Below, piece after piece: positions 11,538-23,600 of a stretch of DNA of 64,000 bases. How positions within the stretch are numbered: position 1 is the stretch's first letter; the number at the start of each line of letters is the position of its first letter. Source of the DNA: Ditylenchus dipsaci (lineage: Eukaryota; Nematoda; Chromadorea; Rhabditida; Anguinidae); NCBI GenBank assembly GCA_004194705.1, contig SADC01000148.1, positions 1 through 64,000 on the forward strand. The letters run 5' to 3'. The translations under genes were made by a program, and so were the position numbers. A model generated the notes under the pieces. It was not told where the DNA came from, searched no databases, and saw nothing but the letters and a program-made list of their open reading frames with translations.

Positions 11538-12219
11538 AAAATCTACCTCTTAAACTTCATACAGTAAATCTTTTGCTAATCTGTTATTGTTTTTTCTTAC
11601 TTACCGCCAGCTCTACCTTTTTCGCTTTTTAGATTTCCGCTGAGCACCCAAAACACTCCAGATAGACTTATAATGTTTCTTATTTCTCGAGGTTGAAAAA
11701 TAAACACAAAGATAGGCAAATTCAGTATTTTGAAAATAGTACCATCCTAGACAGTCCTCCGTCCCAACGAATGAGGTCCGACCTTGACTAGACGGTCAAA
11801 CAAAAAAATTTGACGCAACGGTGGACGGTAATTTGTAAAAAAATCTAAAATTGGAACGGGGGACGGGACGCCGTCTAATTTTTAAGAAATGTGGTCACTA
11901 TGATTTTGAGAGGTGGTCCAAGCTTTAGCCATATATTTCACCTCAATTCTTTATATTCATGAAGCTTATTTAGGTTCCGAGCAGCCAAAAATCTACCAGA
12001 ATTACCCTATCCAGATTACGACACCAGCAAATCTAATAGCAAATCTAACCGAATAGTAAGAGCAATTCCTTTAATCAAAGCAAGGACTCGGAAGAGCAAA
12101 TACACAGTGACCAAATGAAACACGGGAGGATAAAATAATTTGGTAAATTAGCTAAAACCTTCGAATTTATACAATATAAGTGTGTTTTAAATGCTATCAA
12201 ATAAAAAATTGAATCGATT

Positions 12220-13115
12220 CCAGATAAAGTGCTTTGGTTTTTGCTTTACTTTTGTTGTGGGCGAACTACAGCAGCAAAAGCTTAAATTTCACCAGCAAAT
12301 TTTACACAGTTAAAGCTCCATAGAATGTCCCCTGAAGTTCGATTTTCAGCTATTTTCGAAAATTTTTACCTTGAATTCTGAAAAGCCTGACCTAGCTTAC
12401 ACTAAAAAGTTAGTAAATTTGCCATGATTTTTAAAAATACTTAACTGACAATGGAACCATTCAAATTGGCCCCTGCGAAAATCCTCCCTATAATTTACCA
12501 GCAACTAAAATGCTCATACTTTTTTGTGGAACTCGTTTTTTAAAATCTCTTTTTAGAAAGAAATTCACTGGTGAAAACAGAATGTCTTAGAACGAGAATT
12601 AAAAAACGTGTTATTCAAACGTTATATTTCATAGTAAAAAAGGCTAGGGGATATTTTCAAATGTAGTTTTTCTCCAAACGACATTATTCCGAACGACATT
12701 TTCCTAAATGACGTTTTTCCAAACGACTTTTTTCCAAAACGACACTTCTCCATTGTTCCGACAATTCTCAAAAACGACAGTTCTCGAAACGGTTAGTTAG
12801 TTATCAGCTCCTGTCAAAATTTAGCAGTATACATTATTCTTTACCCATCCAACCAGACAGGAGTAGCGAAAACTCAGCACTGAAAAGTCGGCACTGGAAA
12901 ACTCGGCATCGTGAAAATTCTGGGAAAATGGGAATTAAATAAGAGAAAATAGTATGTTTGGCCACTTCGCCGCCAAAGACCGACATACTCCACATTGCAA
13001 GGGAATAAGAACATGTACATATGCGGTTGGGACGTTTTTTTCAGTGCCGAGTTTTCCTTCTATTTAAAAACCTTGGAAAAGTATCGTTTTGGAAAAATGT
13101 CTCCTAGCCGTAATT
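12220..13115. repeat. Intergenic stretch with phrase-type repeat, about 12650-13115
   Basis: Bases 12220-12650 hold nothing recognisable. From 12660 to 12800 there is a drifting array of (t)tttccaaacgaca. Near 13080-13115 the text reads as its rough complement (ggaaaaatgtctcctagcc), so a phrase-ended element is likely. No gene is supported. Confidence 0.35.
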
Positions 13116-13417
13116 TTCTTGCATAAAAAAATGCGAAAAGTTGCATTTTTCTAGACGCTTTATGTATTAAACAAAAGCTCGGTGTTTGTGCTTTCAGAAA
13201 AATCGCACGCATACAGAAATACTCAAGAATATACTAGGAGACGTTTTTCCAGTCAAATTTAAAGAGCTATTCTATTTTAATGAAAAATGCAAATTTTTGA
13301 AATTTTTGCAAATTTTTGGCTTTGTCAGAGTACGACATTTGTGCTGTTTTACACCACAAAAAACAGCACAAATGTCTTACTCTGGGGTTTGTTGAAATCT
13401 CGATTTCATTTTCTTAA

Positions 13418-13609
13418 AAGACCATACTTGTTGATGCACATTTGAATTTAACAAATACAAATGCGCGCGGGACACCTCTCTTTCGTCTCTCACTTTACTC
13501 TTTTGAGCGCTCGAAATAAGTTCGAAAAGTAGAGTGCGAGACGAAAGAGAAGTGTCCCGCAGACATTTGAATTTGCCAAATTCACATTTTCATCAACAAG
13601 TATCTTCCT
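13418..13609. mobile_element. TTAA-flanked palindromic MITE, 192 bp
   Basis: AAGACCATACTTGTTGAT and its complement end the element. TTAA lies at 13414-13417 and 13610-13613. The arms include gggacacctctctttcgtctc and its complement. The right arm of a related copy survives at about 15840-15895. The TTAA target suggests a piggyBac-type mover. Confidence 0.75.
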
Positions 13610-14025
13610 TTAAGGCTACGTTTATTTTTTTACGGTTATAATCGAAATGGCCTGAAACATTAATTTTATGAAAGTCATGTGATTTGCATGATTCAGCATC
13701 CTCTTTCACCCTAACAGCAATCTGCAACTACGTATCTTTTTCTATCGCACCATCAATCTCAGCTGATGTTCACGATTCAGCGATGCAGGAATATATGTAC
13801 AAGCAGGTGTGATCCATCCAAACAAGCAAGCCGCACACACCGCCTATTCAAAATATATATATATTTGCAAATCGATTGAAGCCGCGTGTTGAGAAGCCTG
13901 GGTACTAGAAACTTTGTCATCTAACTAGATATTGATCTGAAAAATGCTAATTATTAATGTAAATGATTAAATGGACACCAAATTAAACACAGATTCTTCT
14001 ATATTACTAATCACATTTATGTTAT

Positions 14026-17000
14026 ATGCTTCTTTTTATTTTATACTTCGTAATGGCTGTTGTGGTGCAGCCGGAAATAAGTAAGTTCAAGCTCTAATTA
14101 GCCGCAGATAACACATTCCGTGGTGGTTCCTTGATTATCGATGAATAAAAATACTCATTTTCTCAAAATGTTTTGTCTAAGATACCGTATATTCTCTATT
14201 AATGCCCCCCTCTCTATTAATGCCCCCTGTCTAATACCCCCCTCTCCGAGGAGGGTCGAAAAAAATGCCCCTCTCTCTAATAATGCCCCCTCGTCAAAAT
14301 GACAGTATAAGTCTAGTATTAATTTGCAACGATGGGTGAAGTGTTGAAAAATAATGCCCCCCTCTCTATTAATGCCCCCCTCTTAACAATGCCCCCTCTT
14401 CGAAAAGGGTTGAAAAATAATACCCCAGGGGCATTAATAGAGAATATACGGTAAGTCTTTATTTACTCTCCATTCAATTTAGTTCCTGAACTTTTTTACC
14501 TTGATTTTTGAAGGCTTTTACTAATCACACGGGTCAGATCCAAAATTAGTCTATATTATCGCATTTTAGCTGGCTTCACTGGTCAGCTTCAACAGCAACC
14601 CCCTTTAGCTGGAAGCCCAAGCAATAGTTTTTCCGATCTAACATCATCAAGCCCATTATCCCATCCTGTCAGCAAAACCAGTGATGCTACTAACTATGAT
14701 ATGTATTACACGCAGGACCAACCAGGCCAAGTGGCCAGAAGGCGCAAACGAGACCCTTTCACCTTCTCACTTGTGGTTATGGCGGCTGGAGCAGCTGCTT
14801 ATGTTGGCTACAAGAGGTACAAAGGTTAGTTGTGAGAGAAAGTAACCAATTATTGATCTATTCTATTAATTTAGCCGGTAGAAACCCGCTCACAAACAAA
14901 CCCAGGTAAGCTACTTCTGGATCATAATGATAGTCCAGATAAATTAAAGTTTTCGGAAACATTTTACTACTGCTTATTCTTACAAATTAATGGTTAGTAC
15001 AACCATTTAAAATGCAGTGCAGAGTGTCAGCTATATTTTTAGTGGTTACATACACGCAGACTAGCGAAAAACAAAGCACTGAAAAATTGATCAAAGTGCA
15101 TAAACATGAATTTTGTATGAAACATTTTGTGGTTTCTGTAATATGTGTAGAAATGGATCAAATTGAATGGTTGCCCTAAAGTCTGAATTCTTGCCGCTTT
15201 TAATTATTTCTTTCCCCCTTTTCAAATTTCGAATAAAAAACTGAAATTTTGCCCCTTTTTAATCAAAAAATCGGGTAAATTTCTGCGATTTCGCTCTTTC
15301 GATGAAAAATTGCAGGAATTTACACGATTTTTTATTAAAAGAGGCAAGATTTCATAAAAAGGGCAAGATTTTGGTTTTTTTATTTGAAATTTGAAAAAGG
15401 GGCAAGAATTCAGACTTGAGGGGCAACAATTCAGTTACATCCGTGTATAAATTAGGGCTGTCTAATTAACCGCCAAATGCTTAATTAGCCGGCTAATTTA
15501 GCGCTAACTCAGTATGTGGCGGTTAAATACGGCCAATTAAGATGAATATCGATTCCGCGAAATATTTTATCAAATTATAAAAGTCACCAAAAATTTTTTG
15601 GGAATGGTATGAGCAAGTAGCGTCGAAAAAAGTTATAACCGTTTCAAAAGACGTTTTCTGTAACTTGGGAGAAGGCGTTGTTAAAGTGATTTTTCGGAAA
15701 ATTTGAATAGGTAGCTCAGTAGTATAGTAGCGTTGTGTGGTGGTTGTCGATCTGAGGTTCGATTCCCGTGTCGGCTCTGTTACTTTTGATCATTGATACA
15801 TAATGAATGATTTGAAAAATAATTTCGGAATAAAAAAGTGTCCTGTGCGCATTTGAATTTGCCAAATTCCCATTATCATCAACAAGTATGGTCCTTTAAT
15901 AGGGCATGGTCACCTGTTTTTGAACTTTTGAACCCCGCCAATTCAAAAAATTATCCGAATCATTGAACTTCTGTACAGATTTTTTAGCTTAGTTTCTAAC
16001 AAACAAGACTTAGAACTTAATTTAGGTAGAGTTTGTTAGAAACCAAGTTGAAAAATCTGTACAGAAGTGTGGTGATTCGGATTTTTTTTTGAATTGGCGG
16101 GGACAAAATTTGTAACAGGTAATCATGCCTCTTTAAATCTTAAAAACTTCTTGGTGCATTGTAATCATTTTTGTCGAATGATTGTAACTGCCACTTTACC
16201 TCTTTTTTTAGAAACTCTCAAAATGCGTTGTCAAATATGGAAAAAGGGCAGTCAAAAAACGATAACAACAACAAAAACTTGCAAACGGAGCAGCTGTACC
16301 AGTCCTATCAACGTGGTGTGCAACACGGCCAAACATTGTAAGGTTTTAATTGAACTCACATGGTCAACTGTATATTTGATTGTGTGAGCGCTTAAAATTG
16401 ACGAGTGCGGGTGTGGGTTTGAATGACATTGGGAACGTGCTTTCAAGCCACGTTTATAGGGAGTGTTGACCAATGCTGTAAATCGATATTTTCGCGTTTT
16501 TCACGCATCGAAAGGTCATATGCCAGAGATTACATTAAAATTTGTTCGATGCGTTATTTTGTAGAGACATCTCTCTGCTACAAAGCCGTTGAAACAGATT
16601 TGGAATATGAACCTATATTTGGTTGTCTAAGGGTCGTTTTATAAATGGAATTTTGCATTTTTTCCCCGGTGCCGTTGCTTTTTCGGCACCGGCTGCCATA
16701 GAACAGCACCTAGTCACCGTATTCTCTCTAATGGAGTTCCCAATGCCACCGATGGATGTGAGGGCGACGCCATCCACTGCTCCGAGAAAATCGGGCAGGT
16801 TCAGAGTGGTCGAGGCAAGGTAAATGAGAGGAAGTTGGCTAAGCTGATACGAGAGATCGATCTCGAGGAAGCGCAAGAAAATGTGTTTAATAATAAAGAT
16901 ATACCTCTAGAGTGTTGATGAGTTTCGGGACCTGTTCTGGTTTAGGGGGACGCCCACTTTTCACTAGGGATGGTCGCGGAGCGGGACCCGCGCGGGTAAC

Positions 17001-19098
17001 CCGCACACGATTTCGGCAATTTTTGAAAACCCGCCCCGCAAATCCGCAAGCGGACGGTAGGACCCGCGCGGGTTGCCCGCACATCATTTTTCAGCAAACA
17101 CAGGATAAAATCAATTATTAAAGTAACCAAGCATTAGTCATAATAGAGAAATTTGAATCTGATCGTAAAGGAAAGCCCGATCGTCACTCACTTCAGTCAC
17201 TTTCTACAGTCTTACGAAAAGTTGGAAGTGGAGCAAAGAAAAATTCTCTATCCTCTTTTGTCCACTCTTGCAAGGAATTATAGTTCGGCTTCTTTTACGA
17301 GTGTTGCAAGCGAACAGCTATTTTTGGCGGCTAGAGATGTTTATCACTACAGAATAATGCGTCTATATCCGAAAATGATCCTCTTTTAAACAAGGCTCTC
17401 CCGTTGATTAACTAAAGTTATTGATCACATTTGTTGTTATGGTTGTATAAAGAAATTTCACTCCTTCGATTGAATAATTAACTATTTTGAAGTGTTTTTT
17501 CGTTCTACCCGCAATTAACCGCGCGGGACCCGCAAGAAAATTTTTTTAACCCGCCCCGCCCCGCACTTTGAAAATTCTAAAACCCGCCCCGCAAACCCGC
17601 AATAGCCCAAATGGCCATCCCTACTTTTCACTATAGATATTTTTTTATTTTCAGGTCGATCGAGTTGATTATGGTGATCAGGGTGAAAATAATCACTTCG
17701 ATCAAGACAATCACTATTCATATAGGTTATTGATATAACATGAATGCCATGATCAACAAAAATAAATAAAAAATATAGTAAAAATGGACATTGCCCCAAA
17801 CCACAGCAGGTCCGAGTTTTGTATGCTTCAATTCTAGAATACCTTCAGAGGGTCGAAAAATAGAGCCACACTCTCTATTAGAACTACAACAACAGAATTA
17901 CTTAGAAATGGTTAAAACCTGATTTTGAAAAAAAAATTGTTGGGGGGGGGGGGTATTCGCTACTAGGGTCGATTTTTTTATACTTCGGCTTGTTTTAATG
18001 TGTCTCTGAGCTGCGATGCTGAGATTTTTACTTCAACCTAAATTCCGACACCGGAGCTCAGAGACACATAAAAACAAGCCGAAGTATGAAAAATCTTATA
18101 TAGGCTTTTTTATTAATTTACAGCACGGATGTTGACCCAAGCGGCTCATTTTTAAGGCAAATTACCCGTTTGAAAGTTGAGCATAAATATATTCGATATA
18201 TTTCTGATATTCCAGGAAAAAATATAGCTCATCCCCACGGCGTGTCAAATTTCAAACATTGCAAATAGGACATTTTTTCGATAAATTGCATGTTGAACGA
18301 AATATGTGAGTTTATACAACTTTTTTCACACTTGATCAGCCATGTTTAGCTCAAATGAAAGCTGAGGGCCAGGGCTACACGATAATTTCTAAATCTGGAA
18401 AAATAAAGCCATCGTTGTTGCTATTCAAGCTTAATTTGAAGCCTTTTCGCGATTTTTCAAGTATGACACGCCGTGTCCCGTATTTATAAAACACTTAGGT
18501 CGACATTTGGGTGGGCATTTAGTGTGAAATCATTTTAGGCTCCAAAAGTCCACTGTGGCCACTGTTCGAAAATCCGTTTACCAAACAAAGAGCCGTACCC
18601 AGACCCAGCGAGTGGTACCACCTCCGGCTTCAGAACCTGAACCAACTGTAGCACTTGATGAACTCACCGAAGATCAAAGGTACCAGATGTGGAAGGCCAG
18701 GGTGGAACAGCAGGAACAAGAGTAAGTTTTGATCTGAATTTTATATCAAACACACACCGATTTCCAGTCAAAGCGTCCAACTGGATAGCCAGGACCGAGA
18801 GAGAAGTGCAGAGCGAAAATATAGTGAATACTTGGAGGAGCACGAAAGAAGGGAAGATAGCAATGAGGCAAAACACCACATTGCAGAGGACCACAGAGAA
18901 GAGCGGCACAGATTGGAGCAGCAGCAGGATGACCAAACCACAGAATACTCCTCCGAAGAACAAAGGAAGCACATGGACAGATATGAAGCTGAACAGGCTG
19001 CATCAAAAGCACCACCAAAAAAGGGCTTCTTCCAAAAAGCTTTTCTTCCTTTTTTAGAAAGAAAGAAACAACTAGAACAGCAGAACAACAAAAATTGA
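14026..19098 (+). CDS. Secreted-start, single-pass membrane protein with charged tail, 389 aa, eight exons
   Basis: Exons: 14026-14080, 14570-14824, 14875-14905, 16212-16337, 16702-16819, 17655-17725, 18539-18721, 18768-19098. All junctions are GT-AG, phases join throughout, and the total is exactly 390 codons. Residues 1-15 form a signal peptide (MLLFILYFVMAVVV). A Ser/Gln/Pro-rich region follows, then RRRKR at about 75-79, directly before an Ala/Gly-rich membrane segment (about 81-99) ending YKRYK. The rest is hydrophilic: Asn/Gln-rich, then a Pro patch, then a Glu/Arg/Gln-rich region likely to be coiled coil, ending in a basic KKGFFQK stretch. RRRKR fits a furin-type site by motif only. 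Introns carry a MITE, a tRNA-like repeat, a TTAA MITE and a hAT remnant. I recognise no family. The gene at 9405 looks like a broken relative. AATAAA lies at 19197. Confidence 0.8.
14183..14453. mobile_element. MITE, TACCGTATATTCTCT family, in intron 1 of the 14026 gene
   Basis: The ends are taccgtatattctctattaatgcccc and ...agagaatatacggta. The interior repeats the phrase ctctctattaatgcccccc four or five times, showing that the end phrase has been amplified inside the element. Confidence 0.8.
15161..15443. mobile_element. Palindromic MITE in intron of the 14026 gene
   Basis: The arms read tgaatggttgccctaaagtctgaattcttgcc and the near complement ggcaagaattcagacttgaggggcaacaattca. The centre is a palindrome of cgatttcgctctttcgatgaaa type. 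It is non-coding. Confidence 0.65.
15707..15779 (+). repeat. tRNA-derived repeat (SINE-like)
   Basis: A-box TAGCTCAGTAGTATAG and B-box GGTTCGATTCC are correctly ordered and spaced for an internal pol III promoter. The flanks cannot form an acceptor stem with each other, so this is a tRNA pseudogene or the head of a SINE, not a working tRNA. Confidence 0.5.
15900..16132. mobile_element. TTAA-flanked palindromic MITE, AGGGCATGGTCACCTG family, copy 1
   Basis: TTAA lies at 15896-15899 and 16133-16136. The arms contain gaattggcggggacaaa and its complement. Other copies are at 21461-21686 and 26604-26834. It lies in an intron of the 14026 gene. Confidence 0.85.
16965..17623 (+). mobile_element. 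Deleted hAT transposon keeping the transposase C-terminus
   Basis: The ends TAGGGATGG and CCATCCCTA bound 659 bases. The octamer CTTTTCAC is duplicated at 16957-16964 and 17624-17631. Subterminal repeats are rich in acccgcgcgggt. Bases 17153-17389 encode about 78 residues with the hAT C-terminal dimerisation signature: YPLLSTLARNY, then SVASEQLF, then a RLYPKM block (compare the family pattern LA..yl.....SVASER.FS). The DDE region is missing, so it is non-autonomous. It sits in an intron of the 14026 gene. Confidence 0.9.
17800..18100. repeat. Repeat fragments and inverted repeat in intron
   Basis: Bases 17870-17975 match, in reverse, the segment near 58680-58770 (ttactt/agaaatggtt, G-run, ctactagggtc). 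Bases 17971-18095 form an inverted repeat around tacttcggcttgtttt...aaaacaagccgaagta. Neither is coding. They lie between exons 6 and 7 of the 14026 gene. Confidence 0.6.
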
Positions 19099-19196
19099 TA
19101 CACGACTTGCATCAAAGAGGAATGACTTAGACTTGTCATACACATAAATCTGTTTAATTTGAGTTGATTCAATCTTTTTCCTTGATACATTTTTGA

Positions 19197-19202
19197 AATA
19201 AA
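19197..19202 (+). terminator. Polyadenylation signal of the 14026-19098 gene
   Basis: AATAAA lies about 100 bases after the stop codon at 19096-19098. Confidence 0.65.
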
Positions 19203-19231
19203 AGAAGTTTTTTTAAGACAGGCTGCCTATA

Positions 19232-19644
19232 CAGTGCGACCCCCAAAAGTTCATTCCAGCCTCGGGTCCGATACTTTTTTTACCTCGATTTTCAAAGCTT
19301 TTTTAAATTCTGTTTTGATAGTCTGGTCGAAAATATCGTAAGGATTCCGATTTCTCCGATCATTTTTCAAAAACCTAAAATTTTTTCTTTTAAAAAAGGA
19401 AAAAACCCGCTATAGTGCGACCACTTTCAAAAAGTTTTCAAAAAGTGGTCGCACTATAGCGGGTTTTTCCTTTTTTAAAAGGAAAAATTTTAGGTTTTGA
19501 AAAACGATCGGCGAAATCGGAATCCTTACGATATTTCCGACCAGACTGTCAAAACAGAATTTAAAAAAAGCTTTGGAAATCGAGGTAAAAAAGTGTCGGA
19601 CCCGAGGCTGAACGAACTTTTGGGTCGCACTATACTTGCGACTG
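19232..19644. mobile_element. Tigger-like palindromic MITE, 413 bp, TA TSD
   Basis: The ends are CAGTGCGACCCCCAAAAGTTC and its near complement, flanked by TA. The arms include the phrase gggtccga.actttttt.acctcgattttc, shared with 22709-23135. The 3' flank of the 14026 gene ends just before it. Confidence 0.75.
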
Positions 19645-19649
19645 TACTT

Positions 19650-20630
19650 GCAGGGCAATTTACCTATTCTTGAGGATATTCGACCGGGTCGTAATCCTTT
19701 GTCCCGTTTCATTTTTTTGAGTTCGTGCATTATTTTAATTTGAGTTTATTTTTGCTGTTTAGGTTACACGTTTGAGATTGCCCTAACGTGACCTGGCCTG
19801 CTAAAGCTTTGCCTTACTTTGCCTTGTAAGTAAAAACAGAAAAAAAGATGCAACGAACAGCCAAAAATAAAATTCAAAAGGCGCGAATTCAAAAAAGTGG
19901 AAAAGGGATAGAAAGTACCGCCGTCATTTTGACCTTAAAAATATGCAAAAGTAGGGCAGAAACAGTTTTTCGTCTTTCCTATCTTTAAAGTTGATTTTCT
20001 CACCGATCTGACTACCTTTTTTTTTAGCAGGAATAGACCTTTTGTGCCGCTTTCATCGCTTAATTGAAATCTGCAATAAAAATGACAACTATTTGCACAG
20101 AAAAAAGTTATGCCCGGAAAATCTCCAAAAATCGACTTTCTTAAAGTGGTAATTTTACTGTCATTACACATCTTTTTTTATTCGACATGTTGTATACGAT
20201 GTCATTTTAAGCTATGACACACCATTTGCTGTATCACGAAACAAAAAGTAAGGTCAATGGACCTAAAGTGGATTTCTTCAAAAACTTGAGCCTCTGCAAC
20301 CCCGTCAGGAATGACTTTTTTTTGAAAAACTAAATTTACATAAGTGTTCAGCGTCAAAAACTGAGCTAGAACAAACTGTGATTACAGTCGGCCCTTCTCG
20401 TGTTAAATATGTTTGATTTTTTATGTAATCAAAATTATTTTTTTAATAAGTGTTCATTTATTTGGCACACCTATCAAATTTCAAATTCAAAATAAAAAGT
20501 GCGCTAAATGTGTGCTACTAATGCAAGTGCAATTTTTCATATTTATCGCATTTTTCTTTTACGAATACTTTCTACTCTTCACACTTTTTATAATAAATAA
20601 AGCATTTTTTTATAGAATATATTGTGCAAG
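19650..20630. other. No gene recognised; repeat fragment at 19785-19925
   Basis: Bases 19785-19925 carry a fragment that also occurs near 39780, 40830 and 46320 (gcttcgcctg..., then aaaaggcgcgaattcaaaaa). The rest shows no coding signal. The HIRIP3-like gene begins at its right edge. Confidence 0.35.
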
Positions 20631-20631
20631 A

Positions 20632-23600
20632 ATGTCTCAAGCTAGCAATGCTAGCTCTTTTGTTCTCAACTTCATTAATTCCAAGCCAAAACACAATGAC
20701 AGGTAAAACTTTGTTAACATAACCAAATCAGCCTTTCACAAAAAATGAATTTTTTACTGTGCTCCACCTAAGCTGTTTTAATTATCGTAAGCTCAAAACA
20801 ATTGTAAGGAAACCGTATGTTTCGTCCAACAATACGGTTTAATTCCCATCTGTTTTCCCCAAAGCCGTCTCGCTCCCACTTTACTGTGCTGAAAAGAGAA
20901 GTCTCCATTGTCCCACCATCTGCCCATTCCCTGTAAAATTTTGGCAGTACTATACTTAGCGGGTTTGCCAAAACCCAAATGTTTTTCGATCTAAAACGAC
21001 TTAGTATGTAAGAAAAACATGTGTTTGGGTGGAAAAAAAAACACTTTTCAGAAAAAAATTACTGAAATTTGACTATTTGTTTTGGGAGACCAAGGTAAAT
21101 TGTTGTTTTCAAGGTATTCTACAATATTTTTTGATCATTGGAGCTTGCCAAAGACCGCTTTTATACATTTTTGATAAATAGTCCAGCTCGGATTTTTTCG
21201 AGAATTCGCCAATTCACCTTCCACCATCCCAAAGTTAAACATAAAGTTTAAAAAAAATCAGAACAGTCGGGACAAAGCCACTAAATAATTAGTCATCTTT
21301 GATTTTATTCAGTGCCTCAAGAAAAGGTCTCAAGAATCCAAAACCACAATTGAGAATGCTGTCCAGTTCTGACTCTTCTTCTGATGAGAATGATGAAAAT
21401 AATAAAGGTGTGTCACAAAGACAAAGCCGAACCATTTATTTTGAACTTTTGCCCTTTTAAAGGGGCACGGTCACCTGTTACAAATTTTGTCCCCGCCAAT
21501 TCAAAAAATTTCCGATTGATTGAACTTCTCAAAAGATTCTTTAAGTTGCTTTCTAACAAGCCATACCTGAAATTAAATTCTAGGCCTTGTTTTGTTAGAA
21601 TCCAAACTGAAGTTCAAAGAAGTTCAATGATTCGAAACTTCTTTGGATTGGCGGGGAGAAATTTGAAAACCGGTGACCATGCCCCTTCAACAACCAATTC
21701 TACAAACATTTGTAGACCAAGAACCAGCCTGGAAGCGCAAACTAGCCCGTCGTCTGTCTAACAAAGAGAATAACCAATCTCCTAATGTCCAAGCAGAGAA
21801 AAGCAGTTCACAGAAAATCCGACTGGCATTGGAATCTGGGAGCGAGGATGACAACGAGGTAGACACTCAAAACTCTACTAACTCCACTTTTTCATCCGAT
21901 TCCACGGACAGTGATCTGAATAATGTCCGGTTTTGGCAGTCTCTGACTCAAAACTCAATACTTTTTTGATTCCAGATGCACAACTCGAGCAATGAGTCAT
22001 CCAAAGGCACAACTTCAGCAACCATTCCAGTTTCTGCACAGAAAAATATGTGAAGCCGACACCAGAGAAATCGTGCTCAAGTAATGTCTTTGTTGGATTA
22101 AAATAGTTGAAAACAATTCATATTTTGAGGACTCCTTTACCTTCCAACACAAGCGCTACCAGAATGAACTCAAGTCCAGCTCTCTGAACACAACTGCTGT
22201 CAGCAAAGTGAGTGCCAACATCAGTGGCAACAGAACGGCAAGCAGCACTACTCCCACTATGCTTGCAAGTGTTGCTAGATTAACCCCTCATTCTAATACA
22301 GTGGTAAGTCCCTTTTTGCGATAACTCAAAAAAACTCATAACTCAAAAACCTTGAGGTTTGCGAGTCACGGCTTCCCAGTCAGCTTTCCAAATGGCAGTA
22401 CTTATGGCACTTACTCTGGAGTGGTATAATTTTTTTCTCATATATTTTGGCCACTGTATCAGCGCGTTTGACATTTTTACACGACATGTGGTTAAATACC
22501 AGGGTACCGAGCAGGACGTATCCAGAGGGGGGGGGCTAACCGGACTAAAGCCCCCCCCCCTTGAAATTTTTTATTTGCTTATAAAAACACCATAAAAGCC
22601 GAAAACGGTGTAGGTAAAATGACGTTTTGGGGCTTCAGCCCCCCCCCTCCCCCTGAAAACTTTTCTGGATACGCCTCTGATGCCGAGAAGGTGAATATCT
22701 GAGAGATACAGTCAAACCTCTCTACTATGGCACCCCCAAAAGTTCGTTCCCGCCTTGGGTCCGACACTTTTTTTACCTCGATTTTTGAAGGCTTTTGCCA
22801 TTTCTGTTTTGACAGTCTGGTCCCAAATATCGTAAGGATTCCGATTTTGCCGATCGTTTTTCAGAATTATAAAGAAAATTCTTCTAAAAAAGCAAAAACT
22901 CAGTTTAAAAACAGAAATTTTTGAATTTTCCTGTTTTTAAACTGAGTTTTTGTTTTTTTAGAAGAATTTTTTTTATAATTCTGAAAAACGATCGGCAAAA
23001 TCGGAATCCTTACGATATTTGGGACCAGACTGTCAAACAGAATGGATAAAAGACTTTGAAAATTCGGTTAAAAAAAGTGTCGGACCCACGGCGGGAACGA
23101 ACTTTTAGGGGTGCCATAGTAGAGAGGTTTGACTGTATACGTTTTAAGATTGATCAGTTAACCTTTTTTCAGGGCAATCCAGAAATGCAGAAAAGGGCGT
23201 CAACAACAATCTACCTCGGCCTCCAGCCTTCCAACCACCTGGAAGGAACAGACTCCAGCCACCAGCAAGAGCAACCTTCAAAAGTCCCGTTCTTTGTCCC
23301 ATTCGGTCATTCACAAGCCTCGCAAGACTCAATCCACTGGATCCAGTGGTCATCGCCGTCTCTCTCGCGGCTCTAGTGAAGAACCTTGCAGTCCTGGCAA
23401 GAAACGCAAAATCGCTAAGGTATGATTTTTTACCGTCACATATTAAATTTGCGAAATATTTTAGGCTAAACTAGTCAAAAACGAGGATGATCCTCGAATC
23501 CAGAGACTTAAGAAATATATTAACGCAGCTGGTTTGCGCCCCAAATATGAAGAATTGCTGCAGAATTCATCTTCTGATGACCACATAGTCAAACTACTGG

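Larger units (their letters stand above)
9405..12118 (+). pseudogene. Small membrane-protein gene, frame-broken; possible paralogue of 14026-19098
   Basis: Coding-like sequence lies mainly at 9492-10285, with a possible last exon at 11973-12118 and AATAAA at 12200. The frame opening at 9405 is hydrophobic and could be a signal peptide. An exon from 9492 (acceptor ttttcctag) and one from 9568 join in phase and lead to the dibasic QKRE, then an Ala/Gly/Leu-rich membrane segment, then YDKYKERR. Further coding text with glutamine-rich and charged stretches follows but changes frame at least three times before 10285. The layout (N-terminal part, dibasic site, Ala/Gly-rich segment, Y-x-K/R-Y-K, charged tail) matches the neighbour at 14026. 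Frame changes could be decay or assembly indels, since nearby conserved genes also have them. No family is recognised. Confidence 0.45.

Noticed and set aside
16613..16876. Minus-strand frame with LPDFLGAVDG, reminiscent of a Harbinger transposase
   Set aside because: It is antisense to an in-phase exon (16702-16819) of the membrane-protein gene, and no other Harbinger motif follows.
18664..19190. Several open frames antisense to 18689-19098
   Set aside because: They mirror the Glu/Arg/Gln-rich last exons of the 14026 gene, whose low complexity opens other frames.
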